From the NCBI GenBank assembly GCA_036873755.1, contig JAVTVY010019576.1, positions 16,432 to 80,431 on the forward strand: a stretch of 64,000 nt of DNA, given 5' to 3'. Shown here one piece after another: positions 37,476-49,500 of this stretch (position 1 is the first letter of the stretch; each line of letters starts with the position of its first letter). The notes under the pieces are model-generated. The model worked only from the letters and a program-made list of their open reading frames with translations. It was not told where the DNA came from and did not search any database. The stretch comes from Hanleya hanleyi (lineage: Eukaryota; Mollusca; Polyplacophora; Lepidopleurida; Hanleyidae). A program made the position numbers and the translations under genes.

Positions 37476-38140
37476 AATTTCAAGAAAATGGTATATCTGT
37501 GGTAAACAAATCAAACCACATACCGTTTGACTGGATTAAAAACTTCAACCACATTTTGTTACGCACATAAAGGGGCCTTGTTAATAATGAACTCGTACCT
37601 TCTAACACGACTTCATCAGGACAATCTGGGCCCAATTTGACCCCCCCCCCCGTCCCCCTCCCCCAATCTGCGGTGTTTGTCTGTGTGGGTAACTGATCCG
37701 GAGACGCATTCTAGGGTATTTCCGAGCAATAAAACAATATGTTTGACATATTTTGTTGTTTCTCACAACATTTGTTTTATTAAATATTCGCTGTATATTT
37801 CATTTCAATCAAAAGGTTCATTAAGCTTTATTTTTTTCTTCAACAGTTCAGCTTATTCAGTAATTGAACAATGATGACCCTAGATACATAGGTGTTTTCG
37901 TTTTTCGTTTTCTCTGCCTCGTTTTTGTGTTTTTTGCTGTTTTTTTTCGCTGAAAGTATTGCGGGGGGTGGGGTGGGAGGGTGGCACCCTGTTCCCTCAC
38001 TCCATCTTCCATCATCCCTAGCGGTCTCGTCAAGGGAGATGTCTTTTCGTCTGTCTCAAGATGTCGGATCGTAATGGATAAATTCTATTTAGAGGCGAAA
38101 AGCGTATTATCTTAGATGACTCAGATATGTTTTCCCAACT

Positions 38141-38498
38141 ATTCCTGTTTCTCGATTTGGAAATGAGTATATGTCTTCCCGATTTGCTATTTCTCATTTG
38201 AAAAAAAGTGCAACGAAAATAGGTATAGGTACAAAATATCCAATTACCGTGATCGGGCTGAAAACATGATAAACGAAAATGCTGACCGTATTTCGTTTTC
38301 CGTTTGGTCGAACGAAACGGTACTTTACCTATTTTCTAATTTACGGAAATGGGTTTAACGGTAGATACCCATTTTAGGTACCTGACGCCGATCACCGTTT
38401 TCTAACGGGAATAGATGCTACCGTTCGCAAACCGTCCACCGTAACAACGAAATAGTAACCAAAAACCGTTTTTCGTTTTGTATTTGAGAAAACTGCAC
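38141..38498 (-). repeat. acggtt-rich repeat family, inverted copy 3
   Basis: Inverted relative to copies 1 and 2, starting 'cctgtttctcgatttgg'. Copies 2 and 3 are the arms of an inverted repeat with about 665 bp between them, as in a foldback element or a transposon with long inverted ends. The interior has no supported gene. Confidence 0.65.
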
Positions 38499-38504
38499 AA
38501 TTCG

Positions 38505-38640
38505 CCACAAGACGGGACGAAGGTCCGTGTAACCTTGCACAGTTCAATTTTCGTTTTTGGTTTCTCAAAATCAAAAATTTAACTTTAATAGTCAATTTTC
38601 AATTTTCATTTTTCGTTTTACTTCGCGCAAAAATGAAAAT
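38505..38640 (-). repeat. Dispersed 'caattttcgtttttgg' repeat
   Basis: A stretch with 'ccttgcacagttcaatttt', 'tttctcaaaatcaaaaattt' and 'caattttcaattttcattt'. Related stretches occur inverted at about 58,905-58,985, 61,828-61,908 and 63,200-63,290. It looks like the end of an interspersed repeat. Confidence 0.5.
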
Positions 38641-38854
38641 CAAATATTGAAAATTGGCTTGAGTTCTCCATTTTTCGTTATTTAATTTTTAACTTAGACG
38701 TATGAGTGCTCCCACGCACAAGGGTTATATGACGTAAATTACGGTGCGAGGAGTAGCATAGAAAACGCAGATCTGGTCGTATGGGAGGTGCGGAGCGTAA
38801 GAGATATGTGCGTTGTACTGAACGAGATGCCGCAAGCCTGGCATTCCCACTAGA

Positions 38855-39110
38855 GTAGTACAGGCCGACTGCCTCTCTTTAGAGAGAGGGGAACGTGCAC
38901 ACGCGGTGTTTATGGACAGTGTTAAAGCATTTGATTGTGTATGGCACACTGGAATGCTACACAAATTATATCAGAGAGGAATTAAAGGAAAGCAGTGGAG
39001 AATCTTCAAAAATGTTTACACCGATATGAAGACCCGTGATTCTTATAATGGCAAACTGTCGCGCTGGTTCGATATGAAGCGTGGTATCAGGCAAGGGAAT
39101 CTTTTTATCT
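38855..39110 (+). pseudogene. LINE reverse transcriptase fragment
   Basis: About 85 codons with reverse-transcriptase motifs: VFMDSVKAFDCVWH (motif A with the first catalytic Asp), LYQRGIKG, and MKRGIRQGN (motif B). The YxDD motif and everything downstream are absent; the sequence runs into noncoding DNA and then a minisatellite. This is a truncated non-LTR retrotransposon. Confidence 0.8.
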
Positions 39111-39230
39111 GCCAAGTTGTACTTAGTTTACAATGATGAATTTCTTTGATAGGCATTTAGAAGTCGGCGTATATAACACGATGCTATTCTATGTATAGCA
39201 TCTTCTTTATTGCTGTGGAACTGACGTTTC

Positions 39231-40560
39231 GCAGAGTACATGTACATGGACACACACAGAATACATGAATATGAACATGCGCAAGGTACATGTACTTGGA
39301 CATGGGCGCACAGTACATGTGCATGGACATGCACAGAGTACATGTACATTGACATGTGTAGGGAACTTGCACAGGGACAGGTTACATGTTGATGGGCATG
39401 TACATGTACATGGATATGCACAGCTTCGTGTTGTACAGGGTACATGTACATGGACAGGCTACATGAACATGGACAAGAAACATGTACATGGACAGAGTGC
39501 ATGTACATGAAGAGAGAGAATTAAGGTTTAACGTCGCATTCCTCAATATTTCAGCTATATAGCGATAGTGTATGTACATGGACATGAACAGAGTATGTAT
39601 ACATGTACATGCACACAGTACATGTACATGGACATGCACAGAGTACATTTGCATGGACATGGAACATGTACAGGCACATAGTACATGTTCAGGCAGATAG
39701 TACATGTACATGGATATGCACAGAATACATGGACATGCACAGAGTACATGTACATGGTTATGCACAGAGTACATGTATATGGACTTGTGCAGAGTACATG
39801 TACATGAGCATACGCAGACGTTTTGTACATGGACTTGCTCAAATTACATGTACGTGGACAGGGTACATTTACATGGACAAGGAGCATGTATATGGATAGA
39901 TTACCTGTACATGGGCAGTGTACATGTGAATGAACATGCGCAGAGTAAATGTACATAGACACGCACAGAGTACACGAATATGAATATGAGCAAGGTACAT
40001 GTACGTGGACATGGGCGCACAGTACATGTACATGGACATGCACAAAGTACATGTACATTGACATGTGTAGAGAACTTGCACATGGACAGGTTACATGTTG
40101 ATGGGCATACGCAATGTACATGTACATGGATATGCGCAGATTACGTGTACATGAACAGGCTACATGCACAGGAAACTTGTACATGGAGAGAGTGCATGAA
40201 CATGGCGAGGGAGAGAAGGTTTAGCGTCAAATTCCCCAATATTTCAGATATATAGCGACATGGACAGAGTGTATATACATGAACATGAACGGGGTAGGTA
40301 TACATGGATATGCACAGTAAATTAACATGGACAAGGAACATGTACATTGACAGATTGCATGTACAGGCCCATGTTACATGTAAAGGCACATAATACATGT
40401 ACATGGATATGCACAGAATATATGGACATGCACAGAGTACATGTGCATGGGCATGCACAGAGTACATATACATGGACAAGGACATGTACATTGGCAGATT
40501 ATATGTACATGGACAGCTTACATGTACAGGCACATAGTACATGTATAAGCACAGAGTACA
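39231..40560. repeat. acatgtacatgg minisatellite
   Basis: Some 1.3 kb of variable units of about 24 bp of the type tacatgtacatggacatgcacagag, interrupted by two short SINE-like pieces near 39,515-39,575 and 40,210-40,260. A further block lies at 40,885-40,980. Long open frames on both strands (Tyr/Met/His/Val repeats) are artefacts of the repeat. Confidence 0.9.
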
Positions 40561-40799
40561 TGTACAGCGAGTGGTTGGGTGGTTTCAGGTTCTTGTTGCT
40601 TCAATGCATTTTGCTGAGAAGCAACAGGAACTTGATAATGTGATGTCTAGCACTGTAATATCACTTGTCTTTATTGCACTATGTAAGCGTCCTGTCTGTT
40701 CCTTGTGCGCTGTCCTCGGTGTTTTATGGGGTGGATGGAGGGTGTATGGTTCCATGCTGCTTCAAAGATTTCTTCTTTGAAGTAGCAGGAACACAACTG

Positions 40800-40892
40800 G
40801 GCTGGATGGTGCTTAGTTGTATCGTCGTGATATAGCTGAAATATTGTTGAAAGCGACGTTAAATTCTATCCACTCACTCACTCACTAGTACA
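40800..40892 (+). repeat. Mollusc-type SINE tail
   Basis: 'gtcgtgatatagctgaaatattg', then 'gcgacgttaaa', then (actc)n. The core is repeated in inverse orientation at about 39,525-39,570 and 40,220-40,255 inside the minisatellite. I associate this core and the actc tail with molluscan SINEs; this is recollection. Confidence 0.5.
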
Positions 40893-41039
40893 TGTACAGG
40901 GATATGCAAAGAATACATGGACATGCGCAGAGTATATGTACATGGACATGGACATGCACAAAGTACATGTACATGTACTTTCGCTACTACTCGAACTGAT
41001 GCCGTCATCGATGACGTCAAAGATGCTGTGGACATCCCT

Positions 41040-41760
41040 CAAATCGGGGTCTACACCCCGAAAGCTACAAAATGACACCTCTCACGATACATTCGGACCA
41101 ACAGTGGTCCATTTCTACCCCAAACACACCCCCACGCACACCAAACATGACCACTTTACCTACTACACCCAACTACGCATGCGCAGATTAACGAGACTTG
41201 CAATCAAAAACACGCCATTCTGACTCTACCCCACAAAAGCTTCACTTGGATACCTCCCACGACCCATTTGCACCAATAGTGGTCCATCCCTACCCCAAAC
41301 ACACCCCCACGCATCGCCAAAATGCCTGCTTTCTATACTACGGCCAGACGGCCAGACTGCGCAAGCGCACACCGGACGAAAAATATGTCCAGTCGAATGC
41401 TCCTCCACGAGAGCTTCAAAATAAGACCCCATACGACACCATCGGAACACTAGGGGCTCACCTAGACCCCAAAACGCCCACCCAGCGCTATTTACCCACT
41501 ACGCATGCGCAGTGACATTTTCAAAAAAATTCACCGCTTAGCTTCGGGACCCCACCCCTCGTGTTCTACGTGGTGAGACGTGAAAAACAAGATCCCACAG
41601 CCCATATCGCAATGAGCATGTGTGAATTGCCCAGTATGGACCTATCCACTGAGCCAGAAGGTCTATGAGCCTATCCAGACCGTGAACTTTTCGAAAACTT
41701 TCACCCCTTAGCTCCGAGACCCTTCCCATCGTCTTTTACGTGGTGAGACGAAGAAAACAA
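41040..41760 (+). repeat. Polinton-type subterminal repeats outside either copy
   Basis: Units with 'cttcaaaataagaccccat', 'ctcacctagaccccaaaac' and 'tacgcatgcgcag', and later 'cccttcccatcgt..tttacgtggtgagacg', match the 3' subterminal repeats of copy A (32.5-33.4 kb). Either copy A once reached here and was interrupted, or this is a separate end fragment. Confidence 0.55.
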
Positions 41761-41854
41761 GACCCCACAACCCATAGTAAAATCCACAAAAAGAAATGAC
41801 CACCCCTATAGCCCGTACAGGCATTTCCCCGTATAGATGCAAATGTGCGAATCA

Positions 41855-42420
41855 GGCCCTATTTTAGGGATAAAATCCGTGTTCCGCATTTTATATTTTC
41901 GGGAAAAATCCTCAATTTACATAAACCCATTCTGTTGGCAGGCTCCGATAAGCCGGAGACCGATATTAGCCCTTTTGGACATGGTTGATAGGAGTTTTCC
42001 CCTATTTTACGGGTAAAGTCCGTGTTCCGCTTTTTATATTTTCGGGACAAATCCTCAATTTGCATACACCCACTCCCCCACCCTACCTCTGTCGGCAGGT
42101 CCCGATAAGCCGGGGACCGAAATTAGCCCCTCTGCACCTGGTTGATAGTTTTCCCCTATTTTAGGGTTAAAGTCCGTGTTCCGCTTTTTTATATTTTCGG
42201 CACAAATCCTTAATTTATATACACCCACTCCTCCACCCTGCCTCTGTCGGCAGACCTCGATACGTCAGCGACCGATATTAACCCCTCTAGATCTGGTTGA
42301 TAGGCGTTTCCCCTATTTTAGGGGTAAAGTCCGTGTTCCGCTTTTTATATTTTCGAGACAAATCTTAATTTTACATGCAACCACCCATGACTTGATCGCC
42401 CTGGAGGAGCGCTTCACTTT
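41855..42420 (+). repeat. About 150-bp tandem repeat, four units
   Basis: Units carry 'cccctattttaggg.taaa', 'gtccgtgttccgc', 'tatattttcggg', 'gtcggcaggtcccgataag' and 'ctggttgatag'. They diverge by scattered substitutions. No gene. Confidence 0.75.
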
Positions 42421-43412
42421 CACATCTCACTCGACCCAATCGGTTCCCTATGGGCCCCTCTCGGCCCTAATGAAAAAATAGGGGTACCCGGATGCTCACG
42501 AATGTTCCAGGGTAAAAAAAGGCTGATTCAATCCAGTGTAAGGCTGATTCAATCCAGTGTTCACGAATGTTCCATGGAGGCACGCGGCTTTAGGAACCCT
42601 TGCATGGAAAGCATCGCCTGGGAACCTCTGTTGGAGAGTACCTGGATGTTGGCACTTTGAAACTAACTTCGCAAATAGCATCAGACCAAGGTGTGCGACA
42701 CGCGACATCGGACATCCCGGCCGCAGCGGACCTGTGACGTCATCGACCGCTGCGCTCTTCCCCATCGCTGATATCATCGCTGTGGAGCGAGAGACTCCTC
42801 AATGGGAACAGCCGATCCCCCGCGATCCGCGCCACCCCCTCCGCGCTGTTCTTTGAAGAGGTTCCAGATGTGCATTCCCTACTACTGATGTTAGAAAGAG
42901 CACAACGCTAGGTTGACAAATCCATTCAAGGATTCCGAATGCTGACCAGATCCAACATGTGTGTTAGTCTCCTTGGGTGGAGTTGAGGCACATATTGATA
43001 ATAAAAAGCTACAATTTCTGGGACGATTGTGTACACTGGACACTAAAAAAATGCCCCAAAATATATTTTTAACTAGACTGTACGCATTCTTACTGAACAA
43101 TGCGATGAACGAGACCAAGTAGGGTTTATCCCAGATATTGTAAAAATAAATAAAAAAAATGACCTGGGATAGGTCTCAGACGACTTTACAGATGCTAATT
43201 TCCGTCAGTGCAGAAATGGAAACGAATATAGTGTTAAATGGGGTCGGGAAATACGAGGAGCACACTTGGCTGCAGAGGATACACATAGATAATGATTTTA
43301 ATAGATTCGAAAAAATACAAAAAAAGTAAACAAATTGTGATGTTCCTTCATAAATATGAGTGACATTAACCTCAGTGTATATTTACATGAATTTACTGTC
43401 TGGGAACTCTTA
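42421..43412. other. Left flank of Polinton B; no gene recognised
   Basis: Ordinary sequence with no supported gene. The last 50-60 bp (43,365-43,412) read in frame across the target site into the flank on the other side of the element, which suggests the insertion split a reading frame. Confidence 0.4.
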
Positions 43413-43418
43413 CATGTG

Positions 43419-43753
43419 AGTAGTATACAAAGAGTCTTTACTGTCACTGGCCTCTCACTGCGCATGCGCAGAACTTGGGTTGACGTCAGAAGTGAGGGGG
43501 TGCGCATGCGTGAGGGTTGTGTGGTGGGAGGTGGGTCCAAGATGGCGGCCTGTGTGGATGTGTGGTGGGAGGTGGGTACAAGATGGCGGCTATTTGGCGG
43601 GTGGTGGGAGGTGGGTATCGCCATTTTGTACCCACCTCCCACCACACCACCCTTCATCAATTGACGTGGTGGGAGGTGGGTACAAGATGGCGGCTTGGTT
43701 TGAGTGTGGTGGGAGGTGGGTATCCGCCATTTTGTACCCACCTCCGACCACCC
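43419..43753 (+). repeat. Left terminal inverted repeat of Polinton B
   Basis: Matches the inverse of 56667-57058 except for an extra stretch of about 56 bp in the right copy and single substitutions near the inner end. It contains the palindrome CTGCGCATGCGCAG at 43458-43471 (NRF1 type), TGACGTCA-type sequence, and four copies of AAGATGGCGGC or AAAATGGCG (YY1 type) set in gtgggaggtgggt units. Confidence 0.9.
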
Positions 43754-43867
43754 ATTTTGTGAGTGCAAGAATGTATTCATCCGCGGTGATGCAGTCATGT
43801 CTGGCGGTGATTCGGTCTCGGGAAAAAGCTTCCGCGGAGAAAAAGTAGTCCCTAGATAAAATGGTCC

Positions 43868-44390
43868 GATGGGGTCGAGTGAGGTATCAAAGTGAAGCTT
43901 AGGTGAGGGGGCATCTAATGGGCTGGGTGTGGGATTGAAATATCGGCATTGTGCGCATGCGCGGTGGCCGAAGGGTATGAAAATAGCCTTTTTGGAGCTA
44001 GGAGATTGACTACTGGTCCAGTGGGGTCGAGTGAGGTATCAAATTGAAGCATTCATGAAGGGGCATCTAATGGGCTGGGTGTGGGGTTGAAATATCGGCA
44101 TTCTGCGCATGCGCGGTGGCCGAAGGGTATGGAAATAGCCGTGTTGGAGCTAGGGGATTGACTACTGGTCCAGTGGGGTCGAGTAAAGTATCAATGTGAA
44201 GCCTATGTGAGGGGGCATGTAATGGGCTGGGTGTGGGGTTGAAATATCGGCATTCTGCGCATGCGCGGTGACCCAAGGGTATGGAAATAGCCTTTTTGGA
44301 GCTAGGGGATTGACTACTGGTCCAGTGGGGTCGAGTGAGGTATCAATGTGAAGCATTCATGAAGGGGCATCGGTTGGGCTGGGGTGGGGT
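43868..44390 (-). repeat. About 152-bp subterminal tandem repeat, 3.5 units, copy B
   Basis: 'actggtccagtggggtcgag' recurs at about 44,013, 44,166 and 44,318. Each unit carries GCGCATGCGCGGTGGCC, an NRF1-type site. On the minus strand the units align with the subterminal repeats after the protease gene in copy A. Confidence 0.8.
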
Positions 44391-46230
44391 TGAACTATAC
44401 CGTTTAGGTGTATTGATGATAATAAAATTTAAAGATCACATGTCCAACACATACTCACATAATGAAAGCAAGAATCGAACTTGCGTCCCCTCGAGATGAA
44501 GGATACCCGTCCAGGTTTCATTTTTTTGAGGTGTACTGAAATGCTCTCTCTAATTTATGCCACGGTATCTATTTTTACAGCTGTCAACTGTTATGGTTTG
44601 GTCACAATGTTGCCATTTTCTCCCCTATATTTAGCGTCCACAAAAAGAAGAGTATATTACAGCAATTATGTTCAAGAAAACACCCCGCTAGAAAATTGTC
44701 TTCAAATTGTCTGTTGTTGTGGGAGTATAAAAAAATCCTGGTCAACAGGGTCGCGTATATTTCGTGCGACGCTATGTTGCCAATGCATTGAAATTTGAAT
44801 AGGTTGTCTGCATGGGTTTCAACGCAAGTATAGTACTAAAGTCTAGCTTACCTGATAAAAGAGTTTAGTCCAGATGATCTGGGGCTGTTTTTTTCCTAGG
44901 TGGGTATAACACACCATGAAGCCTTCATCACGATGCATTCGTATGCTAAAAAAATATGGGTATCACCAACCGTTCCCGTGGAGTAGAATTTCATCCACCA
45001 GCTTTCACTGTTGTGGTGCGGGTCGGGGGCGGGAGTTTTGCACTGATGAAAACCAATGTCGTCCTCTCTCACGAAACCAAACACAAAAATTGACAAATTA
45101 TACGGACTGCCACGATAAGCGAATGTATGCAACAAATAGCGTTCCGTACTGCAGATGTCCGATAAAATCCCTCCAGTCAAGGGGGAGGGGGAGTGTTACA
45201 GAATGTTGATTCCACAAAACCTGTTCGGTGGCCTACATCATCGTTCAATCGCTGCTCATAAAGGCTGCGTTCAGCTCACCAGAACTGTATACACTTCGAA
45301 ATCTGTGAAAGAATATCAATTTTCACGTTTCCTGTCTGATATCACACAAATTTATGCGTCCGCTCGAACACAACACAGTACACTCCCTCGATTACAGTCT
45401 ACGTGTGACGGGTATACATGCAGGCGATGAATCGTGCAGAGTTTCGTCACATTATTCATCTCAGCGGACACCGAAAGGAAGAAAGTTCCGTTATAAACTG
45501 CGACAGAGAATGTTCCCCAGCTCAGAAAACAACACAATGATCAGTGAAATCGTCCTCCGTATGCAGGACGCTAACAAAACGCTAACAAAATGGCTGCTCA
45601 AGGTCAATTTGCCCGGATAATCGCGCCAGCCAAACCACAGTCCCATCTATACGCTTTGGTGCAAGGGAGACAACTCGGACTAGACCAATTCCCAGGCGAA
45701 GATCATGTCCGCTATATTTGGCCTGTATGGGTATAGGGGTGGTCGGTTTTTTTTTATGGCTTTTACTATGAGCTATGAGGTTGATCATGTAGAATACGAT
45801 GGAAAAAAACTATCAAAGTACCGGGTAGGCTTGTATATAGATCCATATAGACCCATATACACTCATATACTGGGATATTAGTATGTATAAATCCATACGG
45901 GGTGGACATGTTGGAGTCTAGGTGGAGCACTAGTGGCCCGATTGGGTAGAGTGAGGTCTTATTTTAAAGCTCGCGAGGAAATAAATAAATAAATAAATAC
46001 ATAAATAAATAATAAAAAAAATAAAAAAAATCGGCGAGTAGTAGACGAAGGGAAAATTGGAAAGTACTGACCATGCCCCAGAATACTTCATATGCATATC
46101 ACGGCCTTAAGGCCTATGTAAGATGTAATCTACTTCACAGTTTAGTAGTATAAAAAGCGCAAGTCCTATTGACCTTGCCCCTTCCAAAGAAATAAAATCG
46201 GCTCTAGTTTACAGGAGTATATACGCAGGT
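44391..46230. other. Noncoding interior of Polinton B, where a polymerase gene would be expected
   Basis: About 1.8 kb with only short frames. I looked for DNA polymerase B motifs (exonuclease DxE, DxxSLYPS, YxDTDS types) and see none. Near 45,900-45,980 a reversed Polinton subterminal module is visible, and 45,980-46,035 is A-rich. Confidence 0.5.
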
Positions 46231-46234
46231 GACG

Positions 46235-46800
46235 TGGGTTGTGACGTCACTTCCGGGTTTTCACTAAACACTACCTTCAAACATAGAAGAGTTCCAATTT
46301 TTCCCCTTAGACGTCCGTATGTTCATCCTCCAAACCCACAAGAGTTCCAATGTTCAACCGCCGGGGTGTTTTCCCGCCCCGCCCCAGCGCCCCGCAGCGC
46401 GCGCGCGCGCGCGTCATCCCGCGTCATCCCCGGCAGTGCGCGCGCGCACGCGGGTCAAAAGGTCAAAGGGTCACCTCCAGGTCAGACGGTCCAATGTCCA
46501 ATGAGACAATGTTGCGGCATCGCTATAGTCAGAGCTTGAGCACAAAAAAAGGGGGATTCTAGATGAACCTGGGAAAGATGGGCAGTTCCATTTGGACCAA
46601 TCAGCGGTCGAGAAAAAGAGCCAATCAGCGGTCGAGAAAAAGAACCAATCAGCGGTCGAACAATCAGCCAATCGAATTGGGGTATTCACGGTGTGCTTTC
46701 GCTGACGTCCGCGCCTACATCTGGGTTCTTGTACACCCGGGTAATGTTTTTCTGGACATGGATGGGTTACCTTTGGCTCCATTCTAGGCCACTGATTGGC
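46235..46800. promoter_or_regulatory. Promoter-like block with CRE/ETS and CCAAT repeats, without a gene
   Basis: TGACGTCACTTCCGG at 46242-46256 is the exact inverse of CCGGAAGTGACGTCA at 55879-55893 in the upstream region of the gene cluster. A (gc)n run lies at 46,395-46,450. Three tandem copies of 'accaatcagcggtcgag' lie at 46,595-46,665 (NF-Y type CCAAT). No gene starts from it now. Confidence 0.5.
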
Positions 46801-46839
46801 TAATACGGTGTTCAAAGCCACTTTCATGCATTATGCTCA

Positions 46840-47397
46840 TAGAACTTATAGTCATAATCTATACGTGTTGGACGAGTCTCTTCACTCACCGTATACACGT
46901 ACCTCAATGAAATGCCCGCTCCAAACCTAGACCAAAGACACGTACTTGGTCTGTAGGCTGATTTCATTGGCTCTCTATTTTTACTATAGTGCTCTTGCAT
47001 TCTAACCTTGATGGGTTACCTAGAACTTATAGTCATCAACATAATCTATACGTGTTGGACGAGTCTCTTCACTCACCGTATACACGAACCTCAATGAAAT
47101 GCCCGCTCCAAACCTAGACCAAAGACACGTACTTGGTCTGTAGGCTGATTTCATTGGCTCTCTATTTTTACTATAGTGCTCTTGCATTCTAACCTTGATG
47201 GGTTACCTAGAACTTATAGTCATCAACATAATCTATACGTGTTGGACGAGTCTCTTCACTCACCGTATACACGTACCTCAATGAAATGCCCGCTCCAAAC
47301 CTAGACCAAAAACACGTACTTGGTCTGTAGGCTGATTTCATTGGCTCTCTATTTTTTACTATAGTGCTCTTGCATTCTAAGCTTGATGGGTTACATT
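46840..47397. repeat. 187-bp tandem repeat, three units
   Basis: 'agaacttatagtcat' recurs at 46,841, 47,022 and 47,209. Units are almost identical; the first lacks six bases. They contain 'gctgatttcattggctctc', a CCAAT-type sequence. No gene. Confidence 0.9.
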
Positions 47398-47514
47398 TTG
47401 GCCCCATCCTACACCACTGATTTCAGTTTGACTGAATCTCCACATTGGGCATTGATGCATTAGGAATAAAACACACAAGACAGGGTTTTTTGGTGAGATC
47501 TCTTTTTTTTTTTT

Positions 47515-47520
47515 TTTATT
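47515..47520 (-). terminator. Poly(A) signal after protease, copy B
   Basis: AATAAA on the minus strand, followed by a run of A, about 190 nt after the protease stop. The equivalent site in copy A lacks AATAAA. Confidence 0.45.
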
Positions 47521-47567
47521 CAGTGAACAACAACAACGTGAGAACAACCACGTGAAAACTCAAGCCC

Positions 47568-47740
47568 AGAACAAGGGGCTTGTAATTAACTGAAGCCCAG
47601 AACAAGGGGCTTGTAATTAACTGAAGCCCAGAACAAGGGGCTTGTAATTAACTGAAGCCCAGAACAAGGGGCTTGTACATTGAAGCCCAGAACAAGGGGC
47701 TTGTCATTAACTTAAGCCCAGAACGGGGCTTGTACATTGA
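47568..47740 (-). repeat. Minisatellite grown from the protease 3' end
   Basis: Five to six units of about 32 bp of the form 'gcccagaacaaggggcttg' plus 'taattaactgaa'. On the minus strand the unit encodes the last residues of the protease, its stop codon and the next bases. Copy A has the segment once, so it was amplified in B, downstream of the functional stop. Confidence 0.85.
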
Positions 47741-48185
47741 AATGATGGGCGGCCCAGTCATAGACGAGTACATCGCGGTCCTCGGCCTGGGGGTACTCGT
47801 CAAACATCTGTACGATAGTAGATAAGGGTCTTCCCCGGCATCGATGGTACAGGTAAAACAAGCAATATTGTCCGCACACGCCACTGGTCAGGCTTTGCAA
47901 CGTTTGACTGTTCCAACACCACGTCTCTGTGCCTTGATCCATGAAGTCTGTTAAATCGGGATGGAGGGGTGGCAGACCGTACGGGTCAAAGTATTCCCCC
48001 TGCTGTTCTGTCAAGTACACGGCCACCCAGTGTTCACCGGGTCGATCCATCGGGTCCGTGTTGAGAACGTAAGCAGCAGGATACATACGGTCTAATGGAA
48101 ACACATCTCGGGCGAACACCCCTTGAAAGACCCTACGTGTCTCTGGGTCATTCTCCAGCACGGTGGTTATCTGGTCTGTATCCAT
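47712..48185 (-). CDS. PRO: Adenain-type capsid maturation protease, copy B
   Basis: 157 residues from ATG 48185 (MDTDQITTVL). This start is chosen because it follows the capsid stop (48189-48187) by one base, and the longer frame to 48245 lies inside the capsid gene. Motifs of the adenovirus protease (C5-like) family: GEHWVAVYL with His, EYFDPYG with the acidic residue, and SGVCGQYCLFYL with the catalytic Cys in CG. It would cleave virion precursors during maturation. The frame is intact. Its stop region has been amplified into a minisatellite downstream. Confidence 0.9.
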   Translation of the reverse strand: MDTDQITTVLENDPETRRVFQGVFARDVFPLDRMYPAAYVLNTDPMDRPGEHWVAVYLTEQQGEYFDPYGLPPLHPDLTDFMDQGTETWCWNSQTLQSLTSGVCGQYCLFYLYHRCRGRPLSTIVQMFDEYPQAEDRDVLVYDWAAHHFNVQAPFWA

Positions 48186-48186
48186 G

Positions 48187-49497
48187 TTAGGTGGACAAGT
48201 CACACAGGACGTTGCGCGCCTTGTCCACTTGAATGATGTTGTCAAACTCGGCGTAGCAGATCACATTGACGGTGGTCGCCAGGGCTCGTGCAAAGTGGAT
48301 TTCCAACCGTAAATTGCCTTGCTTGGTCAGGGCCAGCTAATGGTCGTTCTCTAAGGTGGGGGTCAGATCGAAACAGAACAACGTGTATCCGTTCCCGTAG
48401 TCCTCCCGACTGATCATATTCCCTTCGTCCTGGTTTATTTGACCGGTGGCTGTAAACAGGCTCTGATAGGCTCGAATGAAATTCCTCCGCCCAAAGTTCG
48501 GGGTTAAGGCCGTGGCTGGCACCTGTTGTCCATCCACATGCAGGGCCACAAAATTGATGCCGAAATGTTTAAAGTCAAACGGATTCTCTGGGTAGGCTCC
48601 GCTGAAACTGGTATTTTCCACACAGGCCAGGATCAATCGCTTGGGTAGTTCCCCCAGGAACAGGTTTTCTTTGTTGGCGCCCATATTTCCAGCAGGCACA
48701 GAGAACACTTTGGTTTGTACACGTCGGATAGGGTACTGGGCTGGTTTTGTTTCCAAGGCTTTCATGTGTCCCAATTGAACGGCTGGATTCGGTTTCACTT
48801 TTCGGACATACAGGACTGCGTCTTGGATGACAATCTTATAGTCCGCTGCATGCCCCTCTACGTTAGTGGCCATTAAGGCGAAGGTCGGAGGCGCCCGTAT
48901 CAGTCGGATTTTGATGGGGATCTTGTTCAAGAGGTACCGGTCTTGCATGAACATGTCTGCATGCAGTCGACCCATCATATCCACCGAGGCACTGTTCGCA
49001 GTGAAAGCCTTCCGTTTGTTATATCCCCCATTGTCCGCCGTGTCCATGTGCTCGGCCGTGTCCCTGTAGAATAAAGCGGTTGTCAGCTGAGATTTTTTAG
49101 CCTCTCGGCCATACGACAACAGTGTCTCGATGTAGGCTCGATAGGGGTACGTGTTGGTGGAGTCACTGATGAGTTTGTCGCTGAGAAAAATATCCACCTG
49201 CTGAAACATCGAGTGCAGCCAGAGATTCGTCGGGCCCACCGTTGCTTGGTCAGCGATTCTGGTGCCAGCTCCATTGACCACCTTGGCTTTCACATACAAG
49301 TAGGTATGGGCTAAATCCACATAGGCCGTATCCGCATTACTGATGGTGAACTCGATGGGCCCGGTTTCGTTGATGCTGGAGAGCGGGAGATGCTCCACCC
49401 ATAATCCTTGTTCGACACTGGTTTGTGTGGGCGGCACGGTCCACAAATCAAATTCACTGTTGGTGGAGGGGCAGGACTCGGCGTGGATTAAGGCCAT
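48187..49497 (-). pseudogene. MCP: Major capsid protein (double jelly-roll), copy B (one stop)
   Basis: A frame of 436 codons from ATG 49497, broken only by TAG at 48339-48337 where copy A has CAA, about 50 codons before the natural end at 48187. Markers: NSEFDLWTVPP, NLWLHSMFQQVD, NTYPYRAYIETLLSYG, DMMGRLHADMFMQDRYLLN and NFVALHVDGQQVPA. This is the hexon-like major capsid protein of Polintons. Loss of the last strands of the second jelly roll should prevent proper folding. The start follows the pVI-like stop by two bases. Confidence 0.92.
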
Positions 49498-49500
49498 GTT

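Noticed and set aside
39128..40542. Long open frames rich in Tyr, Met, His and Val
   Set aside because: Products of the acatgtacatgg minisatellite, open on both strands.
44455..44520. A tRNA-like stretch on the minus strand with AAGTTCGATTCTTGC
   Set aside because: A box-B analogue alone; I cannot fold a full cloverleaf with an acceptor stem.
43760..47700. A DNA polymerase B gene expected in a Polinton
   Set aside because: No exonuclease or polymerase motif is visible in any frame; only repeats and promoter-like sequence.
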